Counted from the stretch's first letter, positions 1 through 8,068 are shown. The stretch: DNA of 64,000 nucleotides from Roseiarcus sp963767245 (GCA_963767245.1 CAVYDG010000011.1:558001-622000); one strand, 5' to 3'. The notes: a model not told the origin generated them from the letters alone. A program made the numbers and translations.

Positions 1-614
1 GGCTCTTGTGTTCGCCGGGCGAGATGGACGCCGATATCGCGGTCGGAGAAGGCCAGGGGCTCGGCAACGCGCTCAATTTCGGCGGCCCGTATCTCGGCCT
101 GTTCGCGACGCGCGCCAAGAATGTACGCCAGATGCCGGGGCGTCTCGCCGGCGAGACGGTCGACGCGGCGGGGCGGCGCAGCTTCGTGCTCACCCTCTCG
201 ACCCGCGAACAGCATATCCGGCGCGAGAAGGCGACGAGCAATATCTGCACCAATTCGGGCTTGTGTGCGCTGGCGTTCTCGATCCATCTGGCGCTTCTCG
301 GCGCCGTGGGACTTCAGCGCCTGGCGAAGGTCAATCACGCCAATGCGGTGCGGCTCGCCGACCGGCTTTCGGCAATTCCCGCGGTCGAGGTCGTCAACGC
401 GCACTTCTTCAATGAATTCACGCTGCGCACGCCCCGGCCGGCCGCCGAACTGATCGAGGCTCTAGCCGGGCGCGGGGTGATTGGGGGATTGCCGGTGTCG
501 CGGCTCTTGCCGGGGGCGGGGCTTGACGACTGCATCGTCGTCGCGAGCACGGAAACCAATACCGAAGACGACCGCGCAGCCTATGCGCAGGCGCTTGCCG
601 ATTGCCTGCGCTGA
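1..614 (+). CDS. gcvPA: Glycine dehydrogenase (decarboxylating) subunit 1, C-terminal part
   Basis: This is the C-terminal part of the first half of a split glycine cleavage P-protein. The reading frame is open at the left edge (codons in phase with base 3), so the start lies outside the window. About 204 codons are visible, including the conserved NFGGPYLGLFA and ICTNSGLCALAF stretches of the PLP-dependent aminotransferase fold. With subunit 2 it decarboxylates glycine and passes the aminomethyl group to lipoylated H protein. The stop lies 23 bp before the start of gcvPB, so the two are surely co-transcribed. The identification is firm from sequence family and neighbour; only the missing N-terminus limits it. 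Confidence 0.93.
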   Translation, partial: LLCSPGEMDADIAVGEGQGLGNALNFGGPYLGLFATRAKNVRQMPGRLAGETVDAAGRRSFVLTLSTREQHIRREKATSNICTNSGLCALAFSIHLALLGAVGLQRLAKVNHANAVRLADRLSAIPAVEVVNAHFFNEFTLRTPRPAAELIEALAGRGVIGGLPVSRLLPGAGLDDCIVVASTETNTEDDRAAYAQALADCLR

Positions 615-637
615 AGCCTTGGGAAAGAGCACCCTCC

Positions 638-2182
638 ATGAATGTTCAAGGCCGCCCGACCCGTCCCGACGCGAACGCCGCCCCGTCGCGCGGAACCTTC
701 ACCGGGAATCGCGGGCTCGACATGCAGGAGGCGCTGATCTTCGAGACCGGGCGTCCCGATGCGACCGGGGTCGATATCGATGAGCCCGAGCCTTTCCAGT
801 CGAGGCTCGGACTGCACGCCCGAAGAAGCGCAATCGAACTGCCTGGTCTCACCGAGCCGGAGGCGATCCGCCATTACGTGCGTCTGTCGCGCAACAATTA
901 TTCGATCGACGCCGGCATCTATCCGCTCGGCTCGTGCACGATGAAGCACAATCCGCGCCTCAACGAAAAAATCGCCCGCCTGCCAGGATTTGCCGACGTC
1001 CATCCGTTGCAGCCGGTCTCGACCGCGCAAGGAGCGCTCGAAGTCATCGAAGCGCTCGCCAACGCCCTGTTGACGATGACCGGCATGGACGCCGTCGCGA
1101 TGCCGCCCAAGGCCGGGGCGCACGGGGAACTCTGCGGCATGATGGCGATCAAGGCGGCTATCGAGGCGCGGGGGGAGGGCGCAACGCGGCGGGTCGTGCT
1201 GGTTCCTGATTCCGCCCACGGCACCAATCCCGCGACTGCGGCGCTGATCGGGTATTCCGTCCGTTCTGTTCCGGCCGGCGCGGACGGCAACGTCAGCGCT
1301 GAAGGAGTGCGCGCCGCGCTCGCCCCCGATGTCGCGGCGATCATGCTGACCAATCCGAACACCTGCGGACTGTTCGAGCGCCAGATCGTCGAAATCGCTG
1401 AAGCGGTACGCGCTGCTGGGGCGTATTTTTATTGCGACGGCGCAAACTTCAACGCTGTGGTCGGCAAGACCCGTCCGGGCGATCTCGGCGTCGACGCGAT
1501 GCACATCAACCTGCACAAGACATTCTCGACCCCGCATGGCGGCGGCGGTCCCGGCGCGGGGCCAGTGGCGCTGTCCTCGCGGCTCGCGCCTTACGCGCCG
1601 GTTCCGTTCGTCGTGCGAGAGGGCGCGGCGCTTCGTCTGGTCGAGCACGCCGCGGGCGGCGCGTCGTTCGGACGGATGTGCGCGTTCCATGGACAGATGG
1701 GCATGTTCGTGCGCGCGCTCACGTTCATCCTGTCGCATGGCGCTGATGGTCTGAAGCAGGCTTCGGAGGACGCGGTGCTGTCGGCCAATTACATTCGCGC
1801 TTCGCTCAGTGATGTGATGAGCGCGCCGTTCGGCGAGCGCCCCTGCATGCACGAGGCGCTGTTCGACGATCGCTGGCTGAAGGACACCGGGCTGACGACG
1901 CTCGATTTTGCCAAGGCGATGATCGACGAGGGCTATCACCCGATGACGGTCTATTTCCCGCTCATCGTCCACGGGGCGATGCTGATCGAGCCGACGGAGT
2001 CCGAATCGAAGGCGAGCCTGGACCTGTTCATCATGACGTTGCGCGATCTTGCGATCGCCGCGACGGCGGGCGAGCGCGAACGGTTTCAGTCCGCGCCGGT
2101 CGATGCGCCGCGCCGGCGACTCGACGAGACCCGGGCGGCGCGACAGCCGGTCTTGCGCTGGACGAGGCCCCAGCCGGCATGA
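638..2182 (+). CDS. gcvPB: Glycine dehydrogenase (decarboxylating) subunit 2
   Basis: A 514-residue protein, the usual length for the second subunit of the split P-protein. It carries the PLP-binding lysine in NLHKTFSTPHGGGGPG (about residue 290) and the conserved YPLGSCTMKHNPR near residue 95. The ATG at 638 is preceded by GGGAAAGAG at a suitable distance, so I prefer it to an in-frame TTG at 602 that overlaps gcvPA. It forms the active heterotetramer with GcvPA in the cytoplasm and acts with the H, T and L proteins in glycine catabolism and one-carbon supply. No oddity is seen. Confidence 0.95.
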   Translation: MNVQGRPTRPDANAAPSRGTFTGNRGLDMQEALIFETGRPDATGVDIDEPEPFQSRLGLHARRSAIELPGLTEPEAIRHYVRLSRNNYSIDAGIYPLGSCTMKHNPRLNEKIARLPGFADVHPLQPVSTAQGALEVIEALANALLTMTGMDAVAMPPKAGAHGELCGMMAIKAAIEARGEGATRRVVLVPDSAHGTNPATAALIGYSVRSVPAGADGNVSAEGVRAALAPDVAAIMLTNPNTCGLFERQIVEIAEAVRAAGAYFYCDGANFNAVVGKTRPGDLGVDAMHINLHKTFSTPHGGGGPGAGPVALSSRLAPYAPVPFVVREGAALRLVEHAAGGASFGRMCAFHGQMGMFVRALTFILSHGADGLKQASEDAVLSANYIRASLSDVMSAPFGERPCMHEALFDDRWLKDTGLTTLDFAKAMIDEGYHPMTVYFPLIVHGAMLIEPTESESKASLDLFIMTLRDLAIAATAGERERFQSAPVDAPRRRLDETRAARQPVLRWTRPQPA

Positions 2183-2280
2183 GGGGCCGCATGCAGCGCG
2201 CTCTTCCTTGTGACGCCTATATGGTTCTAGACTGCCGGCGTGCGATTCCATGCCTGTTCGGGCCAGAGGACTGAGCCGCC

Positions 2281-2934
2281 ATGTCATCCGGACTGATCCG
2301 TTTCGCTGTCGCGAGTTTCATCGCCGCCGCGGCCATGGCGACGCCATGCGCGGGCTTCGCCGAGGACAATCCGGCGACGCCTCCCGCCGCCCAGGCGCCT
2401 CCGTCGACCGCGCCAGCCGCGCCGGAAGCCGCCAAGCCCGGCGAGCCGGCCGCGCCGTCGAGCGAAGCTTCCACCGGCGAGACGGTCGATATGCCGGCGC
2501 GACCGTTCGCCTTTATTGAAGGCAAGGCCGACCGGGATGAAATCTACAGTGCAATTCTAGGCTCTCTCGGCCTCGTCAAGCGCGACATGGACAAGGCGAA
2601 CCTGGCGCCCTCCGGCCGGGCGATCGCGGTGTTCCTCGAATCCGACGACACCGGGTTCAAATATCACGCCGGATATCCGCTTGCCGCCGCCCCGGAGGGA
2701 AAGACCAGCCTCTCCGATGCGGTGAAGATCGGGGAGACGCCTAGCGGCAAGGCGATGCGGTTCGAGCACCAGGGCGCGTATTCCGACATCGACGCCACCT
2801 ATGACGCGATCACCGCCTACCTCGACGAGAAGGGCATCGACGCGCAGGATTCCTTCGTCGAGGAATACGCGAACGATGTGAAGGACCCGGACGATCCGAC
2901 GCTGCAGGTCAATATCTACGTGCTGTTGAAGTAG
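2281..2934 (+). CDS. Exported GyrI-like effector-binding-domain protein
   Basis: A 217-residue protein with an N-terminal signal peptide (hydrophobic to about residue 27, Ala-x-Ala-like end at GFAED). An Ala/Pro-rich linker of some 45 residues follows, then a C-terminal domain of about 145 residues resembling the GyrI-like small-molecule-binding fold. The motifs that suggest this are AVFLESDDTGFKYHAGYPL and AMRFEHQGAYSDI, the latter like the conserved hydrophobic-His-x-Gly-x-Tyr segment of GyrI/AraC effector domains. That domain is normally cytoplasmic, so export is unusual. The ligand is unknown. The gene stands alone downstream of gcvPB and converges on the next gene. Family call moderate, function unknown. 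Confidence 0.75.
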   Translation: MSSGLIRFAVASFIAAAAMATPCAGFAEDNPATPPAAQAPPSTAPAAPEAAKPGEPAAPSSEASTGETVDMPARPFAFIEGKADRDEIYSAILGSLGLVKRDMDKANLAPSGRAIAVFLESDDTGFKYHAGYPLAAAPEGKTSLSDAVKIGETPSGKAMRFEHQGAYSDIDATYDAITAYLDEKGIDAQDSFVEEYANDVKDPDDPTLQVNIYVLLK

Positions 2935-2952
2935 CGGCGACGGCGCACGGGC

Positions 2953-3030
2953 GCAACGAAATCCAAATCGCCGCAACGAAATCCAAGCCGGACGCAACAA
3001 AATCCAAATCCGGCACAACGAAATCCAAAT
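2953..3030. repeat. Four phased 16-bp direct repeats (iteron-like)
   Basis: Four near-identical copies of GCAACGAAATCCAAAT begin at 2953, 2973, 2994 and 3015, so the spacing is 20, 21 and 21 bp, close to two turns of DNA. Copy 2 ends in GC, copy 3 has one internal change and copy 4 begins with A. They fill the gap between two convergent genes. Such phasing is typical of arrays bound by a protein on one DNA face, but no binding protein is known here. The array could also be a decayed coding repeat, since one frame reads Ala-Thr-Lys-Ser-Lys units. Confidence 0.8.
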
Positions 3031-3046
3031 TCAATTTCCTTGTGTT

Positions 3047-3556
3047 TCAAGGGCTTGCGTCTGAAACGGGCTGCGACTGCCCGTCCGGCGCCGGGCGAGG
3101 CTCAGCGGGGGCTTCTGTCGCCGATTTTCGGGTTTCGGCTTCGAGCCGCGCAATGGTGCGGTTCATCTTGGCGAACAGTCTTTCCCGCCCGGCGGCGTCA
3201 TAGACCTCTTGCCTCGCTCCGGCCTTGCGGTAGCGGTCGATGCGGTCGAGGACCTGGAGGTAAGGCCCGATCGCCTTGACGTCGCCGCCCGCGACCGCCT
3301 CGGCGGCCCGGGCCAGCGCGCCCTCGAGGCGGAGGAGTTGAAGCAGCGCATGGTCAGGCAGGTCGTCGGTTTCCTGCCGCTTGAGCGCGTCGGACACGAT
3401 CTTGCGGACCCGCTGCTCGCTCACGCCCTCTCCGGCAGCGATGACCGCATAGGATTCGCCAAGCCGCAGTCGGGAAAAGATGCGCTCTCGCCTGAGCGCC
3501 CTGGTGTAAAGGTTGAGCCGGGGCCGCGCCGGTTTGGGATCCGTCTCACTGTCCAT
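3047..3556 (-). CDS. Hypothetical helix-turn-helix protein
   Basis: A 169-residue basic/acidic protein with no signal or membrane segment. Residues about 20-60 (RRERIFSRLRLGESYAVIAA then GVSEQRVRKIVSDALKR) read as a sigma-70-region-4 or terminase-small-subunit-like helix-turn-helix. The middle is helical (LLQLLRLEGALARAAEAVAG) and the C-terminus is Lys/Pro/Ala-rich. The ATG at 3556 follows GGAAAGGA by about 9 bp; an upstream ATG at 3580 lacks such a site. The gene ends 17 bp from the phased repeat array, so binding to that array is a simple but untested idea. Likely DNA-binding; function unknown. Confidence 0.65.
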   Translation of the reverse strand: MDSETDPKPARPRLNLYTRALRRERIFSRLRLGESYAVIAAGEGVSEQRVRKIVSDALKRQETDDLPDHALLQLLRLEGALARAAEAVAGGDVKAIGPYLQVLDRIDRYRKAGARQEVYDAAGRERLFAKMNRTIARLEAETRKSATEAPAEPRPAPDGQSQPVSDASP

Positions 3557-3715
3557 GTCCGTTTTTCCTTTCCGCCGCAACCCGCCTCGCTGAGTTCCGA
3601 AAAACAGCAGAATACGGCTGACTTAGGAAAAAGGGAAGGAAATGTTTGTTTTTTTATGGGGCGATAGACCTTCCGGCGCGCCGCCCCCTCTCCCGGAGTG
3701 AGAATGGACGCGCGC

Positions 3716-5530
3716 CTACTGCGCCGCCTCCGCGACTGCGGTCAGCGCCGCGGCGCCGGTTTCGAATTGCAGGCGCGCGAGGCGCGAGTAGAGGCCGCCC
3801 GCAGCCATCAGCGAGGCGTGCGTTCCCTCTTCGACCAGGCGCCCGGCCTCGATCACCAGAATGCGATCGGCGTTGACGATCGTCGCGAGCCGGTGGGCGA
3901 TCACGAGGGTGGTGCGGCCCTTCATCAGCGTTTCGAGCGCGCCCTGGACCAGAGTTTCGTTTTCGGCGTCGAGGGCCGAGGTCGCCTCGTCCAGGAGCAG
4001 CGCCGGGGCGTCCTTGAGGATGGCGCGGGCGATGGCGATGCGCTGGCGCTCGCCGCCTGAAAGCGTGACGCCGCGCTCGCCGAGCTGGGTGTCGTAGCCC
4101 TGGGGCGTGGCGTCGATGAAGCCATGCGCCGCCGCCTGCTTCGCCGCCGCGACCACCGCTTCGCGCGAGGCGCCGGGCGCGCCGTAGGCGATGTTCTCGG
4201 CGACGCTCGCGCCGAAGATGAAGGCGTCCTGCGGCACGAGCGCGATCTCGGCGCGCAAATCGGCAGGATCGAGGGTCGAAATGTCGACGCCGTCGAACAT
4301 GACGGCGCCGCTCGACGGATCGTAGAACCTGAGCGCGAGCTGGAACAGGGTCGTTTTTCCCGCGCCCGACGGGCCGACGATGGCGACGACCTCGCCCGGC
4401 GCGACGCGGAAGCTCACGTCGCTCAACACGGCGTCGTCCTCGCGCCCGGGGTAGGCGAAAGAGACGTTTTTGAACCCGATTTCGCCGCGGACGGGCTTGG
4501 GCAGAGTCGCTGGATTTGCCGGCGCGGCGATGCGCGGCTTGACCGCCATGATCTCGCCGATACGCGCCGCCGCTCCCGCCGCCTGCGACACCTCGTTCCA
4601 CACTTCCGACAATTGCCCGAGCGCGCCGGCGCCGAACACGGCGAACAGGACGAACTGCGACAGCGCGCCGCCGGTCATCTTTTGGGCGATCACGTCCTGG
4701 GCGCCGAGCCAGAGCACGACGACGACGCTCGAGAAGGCGAGGAAGATCGCCGCGGCGGTGACAAAGGCGCGGGCCTCGCTCATCGCCCGCGCCGCCTCAT
4801 AGGCGCCGTAAGCGGCCTCGCGGTAACGGCCGGCGGCGAAGGATTCGGCGACGAACGACTGCATCACCCGCACCGCGGTGAGGCTCTCGGTCGCGAAGGC
4901 GGTCGCGTCGGCGAGCCGGTCCTGGGCGCGGCGTGAACGCTGCCTGACCGAGCGTCCGGCGGCATAGAGGGGCAGCACGATGAGTGGGATCGCCGCCAGC
5001 ACGAAGGCCGAGAGTTTGGGGCTGGTGACCACCATCATCGCGATCGCGCCGACAAACAGGAAGAGATTGCGCAGCGCCAGCGACGCCGATGAGCCGAATG
5101 TCGCCTTGAGCTGGGTCGTGTCGGCGGAGAGGCGAGAGGCGATGTCGCCGGTCTTTTCGGCGTCGAAAAAACTCGGGTCGAGCCGGGTCAGATGGGCGAA
5201 GAGATCGGCGCGAAGGTCGGCGACCACCCGCTCGCCCAGCGTCATCACCAGGTAGTACCGGGCGCCGGAGGCGAGCGCGAGAACGGCGACGACGCCGATC
5301 ATCGCCAGGAAATAGACGCGGATCAGGCCGGCGTTGTCAGCAGAAAAGCCAAAATCGATCATCCGCCGGACCGCGACCGGGACCACGAGCGTCGCGGCGG
5401 AAGCAATGACGAGCGCGGTGAGCGCCAGGCCGATCCGGGTCCGATGGGCGAACGCGTAAGGCGCAAGGGGCCGCAACGCGGCGAGCGAAGAGCGGGACGG
5501 CTTCGATCCGGCGTCGGAGGCGGATGACAT
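3716..5530 (-). CDS. ABC exporter, fused permease and ATPase (MsbA/LmrA type)
   Basis: A 604-residue half-transporter. The first 320 residues form a six-helix exporter-type membrane domain. The C-terminal nucleotide-binding domain has Walker A GPSGAGKTT (about residue 395), Q-loop VPQDAF, signature LSGGERQR, Walker B ALLLDEATSALD and H-loop AHRLATI. It should work as an inner-membrane homodimer exporting lipid, drug or peptide; the substrate cannot be read from sequence. It is transcribed divergently from rpmE across about 170 bp. The ATG at 5530 has no strong ribosome-binding site. Family assignment is firm. Confidence 0.92.
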   Translation of the reverse strand: MSSASDAGSKPSRSSLAALRPLAPYAFAHRTRIGLALTALVIASAATLVVPVAVRRMIDFGFSADNAGLIRVYFLAMIGVVAVLALASGARYYLVMTLGERVVADLRADLFAHLTRLDPSFFDAEKTGDIASRLSADTTQLKATFGSSASLALRNLFLFVGAIAMMVVTSPKLSAFVLAAIPLIVLPLYAAGRSVRQRSRRAQDRLADATAFATESLTAVRVMQSFVAESFAAGRYREAAYGAYEAARAMSEARAFVTAAAIFLAFSSVVVVLWLGAQDVIAQKMTGGALSQFVLFAVFGAGALGQLSEVWNEVSQAAGAAARIGEIMAVKPRIAAPANPATLPKPVRGEIGFKNVSFAYPGREDDAVLSDVSFRVAPGEVVAIVGPSGAGKTTLFQLALRFYDPSSGAVMFDGVDISTLDPADLRAEIALVPQDAFIFGASVAENIAYGAPGASREAVVAAAKQAAAHGFIDATPQGYDTQLGERGVTLSGGERQRIAIARAILKDAPALLLDEATSALDAENETLVQGALETLMKGRTTLVIAHRLATIVNADRILVIEAGRLVEEGTHASLMAAGGLYSRLARLQFETGAAALTAVAEAAQ

Positions 5531-5643
5531 GGGGCTAAGCGGGCTCCTGTACCAATCCGCGCGGGTTACGGACCTCGTTTCCGCCCAAATGAAGGCGATT
5601 GGCTTGCGCCAGTCTTAGCGCCGCGCTATAGAACCGCCAACCG

Positions 5644-5674
5644 AAAGAGCCGCCGGACCTCCGGACGGCTCTTT
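5644..5674 (+). promoter_or_regulatory. Hairpin in the rpmE leader
   Basis: AAAGAGCCG then CCGG pairs with CCGG and CGGCTCTTT around a four-base ACCT loop, with one bulged base. The hairpin lies 25 bp upstream of the rpmE start and is followed by a T-rich stretch (TTTGCTTATTTTG). It could be an autoregulatory leader, as known for L31 genes in other phyla, or a terminator or attenuator. The structure is directly visible; the role is inference. Confidence 0.5.
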
Positions 5675-5699
5675 GCTTATTTTGCCAGAGACCTCGACG

Positions 5700-5933
5700 A
5701 TGAAGTCCGACATCCATCCCAATTATCACATGATCAAGGTCGTCATGACCAATGGCGTCGAGTACATGACCCGCTCGACCTATGGCGAAGAGGGCGCGAC
5801 GCTCCATCTCGACGTCGACCCCAACACCCACCCGGCCTGGACCGGCGGGTCGACGCAGCTTCTCGATCGCGGCGGGCGCCTGTCGCGCTTCAACACCCGT
5901 TTCGGCGGCATTGGCATCGGCGGGAAGAAGTAA
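5700..5933 (+). CDS. rpmE: 50S ribosomal protein L31
   Basis: A 77-residue protein beginning MKSDIHPNYHMIKVVMTNG and containing DVDPNTHPAWTG and GRLSRFNTRFGG, all diagnostic of bacterial L31. The zinc-ligand cysteines of the zinc-type form are absent, as is common in alphaproteobacteria. An in-frame start nine codons earlier lies at the edge of the leader hairpin and is unlikely. It is a ribosomal large-subunit protein contributing to the subunit bridge. It stands alone; the next element downstream is a palindromic repeat. Confidence 0.96.
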   Translation: MKSDIHPNYHMIKVVMTNGVEYMTRSTYGEEGATLHLDVDPNTHPAWTGGSTQLLDRGGRLSRFNTRFGGIGIGGKK

Positions 5934-5945
5934 GTCGCGCGCTCT

Positions 5946-5980
5946 CCCTCTCCCAATGGGAGAGGGGCAGGGGTGAGGGG
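5946..5980 (+). repeat. REP-like palindromic element, left copy
   Basis: CCCTCTCCC, AAT, GGGAGAGGGG forms a perfect short hairpin followed by CAGGGGTGAGGGG. The same element, with only the loop changed and one more C at its outer end, occurs in opposite orientation at 6345-6380. The two copies bracket the DUF559 gene. Confidence 0.8.
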
Positions 5981-5988
5981 TTCGCGCC

Positions 5989-6336
5989 TCAGCTGAAAGG
6001 CAACCGCAGCTCTGCGCGAATTCTCGCGAGGACGGAGTTGAGATCGTCGCAGACCTCGGCGTTGTTGAACCGGAGCACCCGAACTCCGTAGTTTTCGATG
6101 ACGGCGGTTCGTCCCGCGTCGTAGTCTTCGAACCACTCGTGCTGTCTGCCGTCGAGCTCGATCACGAGCTTCGATGCGTGGCAGTAGAAGTCAGCCACAT
6201 ATCGGTCGAATGGCGTCTGCCGGCGAAATTTCGCGCCATGAAAGCGAGAGCCGCGCAGGCGCGCCCAAAGTATGTCCTCGGCCTTGGTCGCTTGCTTGCG
6301 TAAAGCGCGGGCGAACTGGCGGCGCTCGGACGGCAT
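5989..6336 (-). CDS. DUF559 (very-short-patch-repair-like) endonuclease domain protein
   Basis: A 115-residue protein of the usual DUF559 length. It contains LRKQATKAEDILWARLR, the KFRRQTPFDRYVADFYCHASKLVIE segment (split here: core FDRYVADFYCHASKL) and ELDGRQHE, the Asp...Glu-x-Asp/His arrangement of the restriction-endonuclease-like fold. Its biological role is not established. Both ends abut inverted copies of a 35-36 bp palindromic repeat, so gene plus repeats form a compact cassette of about 435 bp. It follows the NlpC/P60 gene on the same strand with only 12 bp between. Family call firm. Confidence 0.88.
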   Translation of the reverse strand: MPSERRQFARALRKQATKAEDILWARLRGSRFHGAKFRRQTPFDRYVADFYCHASKLVIELDGRQHEWFEDYDAGRTAVIENYGVRVLRFNNAEVCDDLNSVLARIRAELRLPFS

Positions 6337-6344
6337 GGGTCGGT

Positions 6345-6380
6345 CCCCTCACCCCTGCCCCTCTCCCGACGGGAGAGGGG
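6345..6380 (-). repeat. REP-like palindromic element, right copy
   Basis: This is the reverse complement of the element at 5946-5980, with GAC instead of ATT in the loop on this strand. It lies between the DUF559 start and the NlpC/P60 stop. It supplies the last codons and the stop codon of the NlpC/P60 gene (reading PLPSGEGQG then TGA). Confidence 0.8.
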
Positions 6381-7263
6381 TTAGCCTCCTCACGCTCGTG
6401 GCATTCCCGCCGCCGCTCGCGGCGATCCTGTCGCGCGCATCGGCCAGCGGCTCGCTGACGACCCTCATGTGCCAGCCGTTGGCGTGCACCAGCGTCACGG
6501 AATCGCGCATGACGCCGACATGGCCCTTCCAGAACACGAGATCGCCGCGCGCGAGCGGTTCACCGATGGCGACGGGCTCGCCGAGCGCGGCCTCCTGCAT
6601 GTCGCTATCGCGCGGCGAGGCAAGGCCGGCGGCGACGAGTGCGGTCTGGACCAGGCCCGAGCAGTCGATCCCCTCCGACGTCCGGCCGCCCCAGAGATAG
6701 GGCGCCTCGAGAAAGCGCTCGGCGACCGCGACATAGTCCGGTTCGTGCGAACCGGTTTCGGCGAGATGCCGCGGCCAGAAATGCAGTCCGTCTTCCGCGA
6801 CCGCGAAATCGCCTTCGCGGCCCACGATCTTAGCGCGCGCGCCGAGCGATAGCGCCATGCGCGGCGGGAGCTTGATGCTGGGGCCGGGATAGGCGTGGGT
6901 GCGCAGCGTGACGACCTGATGCGTCGGCACGGCGGGCGCGCCGACGGCGGCGAGCGGCAGATAGCCGACGTAAGAATCGCGGTCGAGCTGGGCCCAGGCC
7001 CAGCCCTCGCTCTCGTCGAAAATCGTGACCGCTTCGCCGTAGAGCGCCTCGGTTTCCAGCGGCGCGCTTGCGTCAGGGGAACGCCTGAGCGGCGCGCTCG
7101 CCGCGGCGATCCGTTTCGCCTGCCCTTTCGCGTAGCGCGGGGCGTCGATGAGACCGCGCAGATGATCCGCCGCGAGGTCAGACCGCACGGGGGTGAGCCG
7201 GCGGTCGAATGCGGCGGAGCGCCGAACGTCAGGACGCGCCAGCGAGTCAGTCCCGCCACTCAT
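6349..7263 (-). CDS. NlpC/P60 family cell-wall endopeptidase with SH3 domain
   Basis: A 304-residue protein. An SH3-like segment occupies roughly residues 55-170 (ALYGEAVTIFDESEGWAWAQ, DSYVGYLPLAAVG). The NlpC/P60 catalytic domain has its nucleophile in EGIDCSGLVQ, with PYLWGGRT just before it and the general-base His in GHVGVM. It should cleave peptidoglycan peptide stems. The ATG at 7263 overlaps the end of the cyclase gene by 17 bp, so they are probably coupled. No obvious signal peptide is visible. The last ten or so residues are encoded by the palindromic repeat at 6345-6380, so the natural C-terminus may have been replaced. Confidence 0.88.
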   Translation of the reverse strand: MSGGTDSLARPDVRRSAAFDRRLTPVRSDLAADHLRGLIDAPRYAKGQAKRIAAASAPLRRSPDASAPLETEALYGEAVTIFDESEGWAWAQLDRDSYVGYLPLAAVGAPAVPTHQVVTLRTHAYPGPSIKLPPRMALSLGARAKIVGREGDFAVAEDGLHFWPRHLAETGSHEPDYVAVAERFLEAPYLWGGRTSEGIDCSGLVQTALVAAGLASPRDSDMQEAALGEPVAIGEPLARGDLVFWKGHVGVMRDSVTLVHANGWHMRVVSEPLADARDRIAASGGGNATSVRRLTPLPSGEGQG

Positions 7264-8068
7264 ATCGAAAGACCTCCGTCGTCTTGGCAAAGCCTTTGAA
7301 CTGTTGCGCGCCGAGCGCCACGAACCGCGCCGCATCCTCGTCGGGGCAAAGCTCGCGCACGAGTTTGGAAACGACGATACTGTTGGGTTCGGCCTGGACG
7401 CAGAGCCTTGAGGCGAGCTGCACGGTCGCGCCGAACAGGTCACGACTGTCCTCGACCGGCTCGCCAGCGTGGATGCCGATCCGAACGCTGAGGCGTTCGG
7501 ACGCGCCGGCGTTGAATTCGGCGAAGCCTCGCTGAATGTCCGCCGCGGCTCGGACGGCGTTCGCGACCTCATCGCAGGAGGCCATGATGCCGTCGCCGGT
7601 ATGCTTGACCTCGCGCCCGCCGTGAGCCTCGAGCCCGCGCCGAACGAGAACGTCGTGTGTCCGCACCAGTTCGAGCGCCGCCGCGTCGCCGAGACGCGCG
7701 GTCATCTCGGTCGAGCCGACGATGTCGGTGAACATGACCGCGCGCAAACCCGCATCGACGTGTGGCGCGGCGGCGTCCGGGACCGCGCGCGGGTCGCTGA
7801 TTCGACCGAGGAACGCCTCGACCGCGGCAAGGTCGACCGGAATGATCGCGTGGGCGATTTCGCCATGGGCCTCACGATGAACTCGCTCGGCCGCGGCCGC
7901 ATCCGGCGCGTCGACCAGGCAGAAACCGGCGCCGCGCTCCTCGTCGAACCAATACGCCATATATTTGCAGCCATGTTTCTCTTGAACCTCAAGGTCTCTG
8001 CTGTGGGCGCTGGCGACATCTGCTGCGCGCATGCCACGCATGTCATGGCGATCCATGGAGATCGGCAC
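7247..8068 (-). CDS. DUF4242-class III adenylate/guanylate cyclase fusion
   Basis: A 273-residue protein. Residues about 30-95 resemble the small nickel-binding/DUF4242 domain (KYMAYWFDEERGAGFCLVDA; VHREAHGE). Residues about 105-270 are a class III cyclase catalytic domain with metal Asp in MFTDIVGST, the second Asp in KHTGDGIMA, and the RIGIHAGEP and ASRLC segments. It should make cAMP or cGMP in the cytoplasm. The GTG start at 8068 follows GGAGGG by 8 bp, better than the in-frame ATG at 8056. It is divergent from the AidB-like gene and overlaps the NlpC/P60 gene. The domain fusion suggests a small-ligand or metal input. Confidence 0.87.
   Translation of the reverse strand: MPISMDRHDMRGMRAADVASAHSRDLEVQEKHGCKYMAYWFDEERGAGFCLVDAPDAAAAERVHREAHGEIAHAIIPVDLAAVEAFLGRISDPRAVPDAAAPHVDAGLRAVMFTDIVGSTEMTARLGDAAALELVRTHDVLVRRGLEAHGGREVKHTGDGIMASCDEVANAVRAAADIQRGFAEFNAGASERLSVRIGIHAGEPVEDSRDLFGATVQLASRLCVQAEPNSIVVSKLVRELCPDEDAARFVALGAQQFKGFAKTTEVFRYEWRD

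Noticed and set aside
2953..3030. A CRISPR array
   Set aside because: Units are 16 bp with 4-5 bp between them, far too short for repeat-spacer structure, and there are no cas genes.
3209..3667. A 152-codon plus-strand frame opposite the helix-turn-helix gene
   Set aside because: It is antisense to a better-supported gene, lacks a ribosome-binding site and has shadow-like composition.
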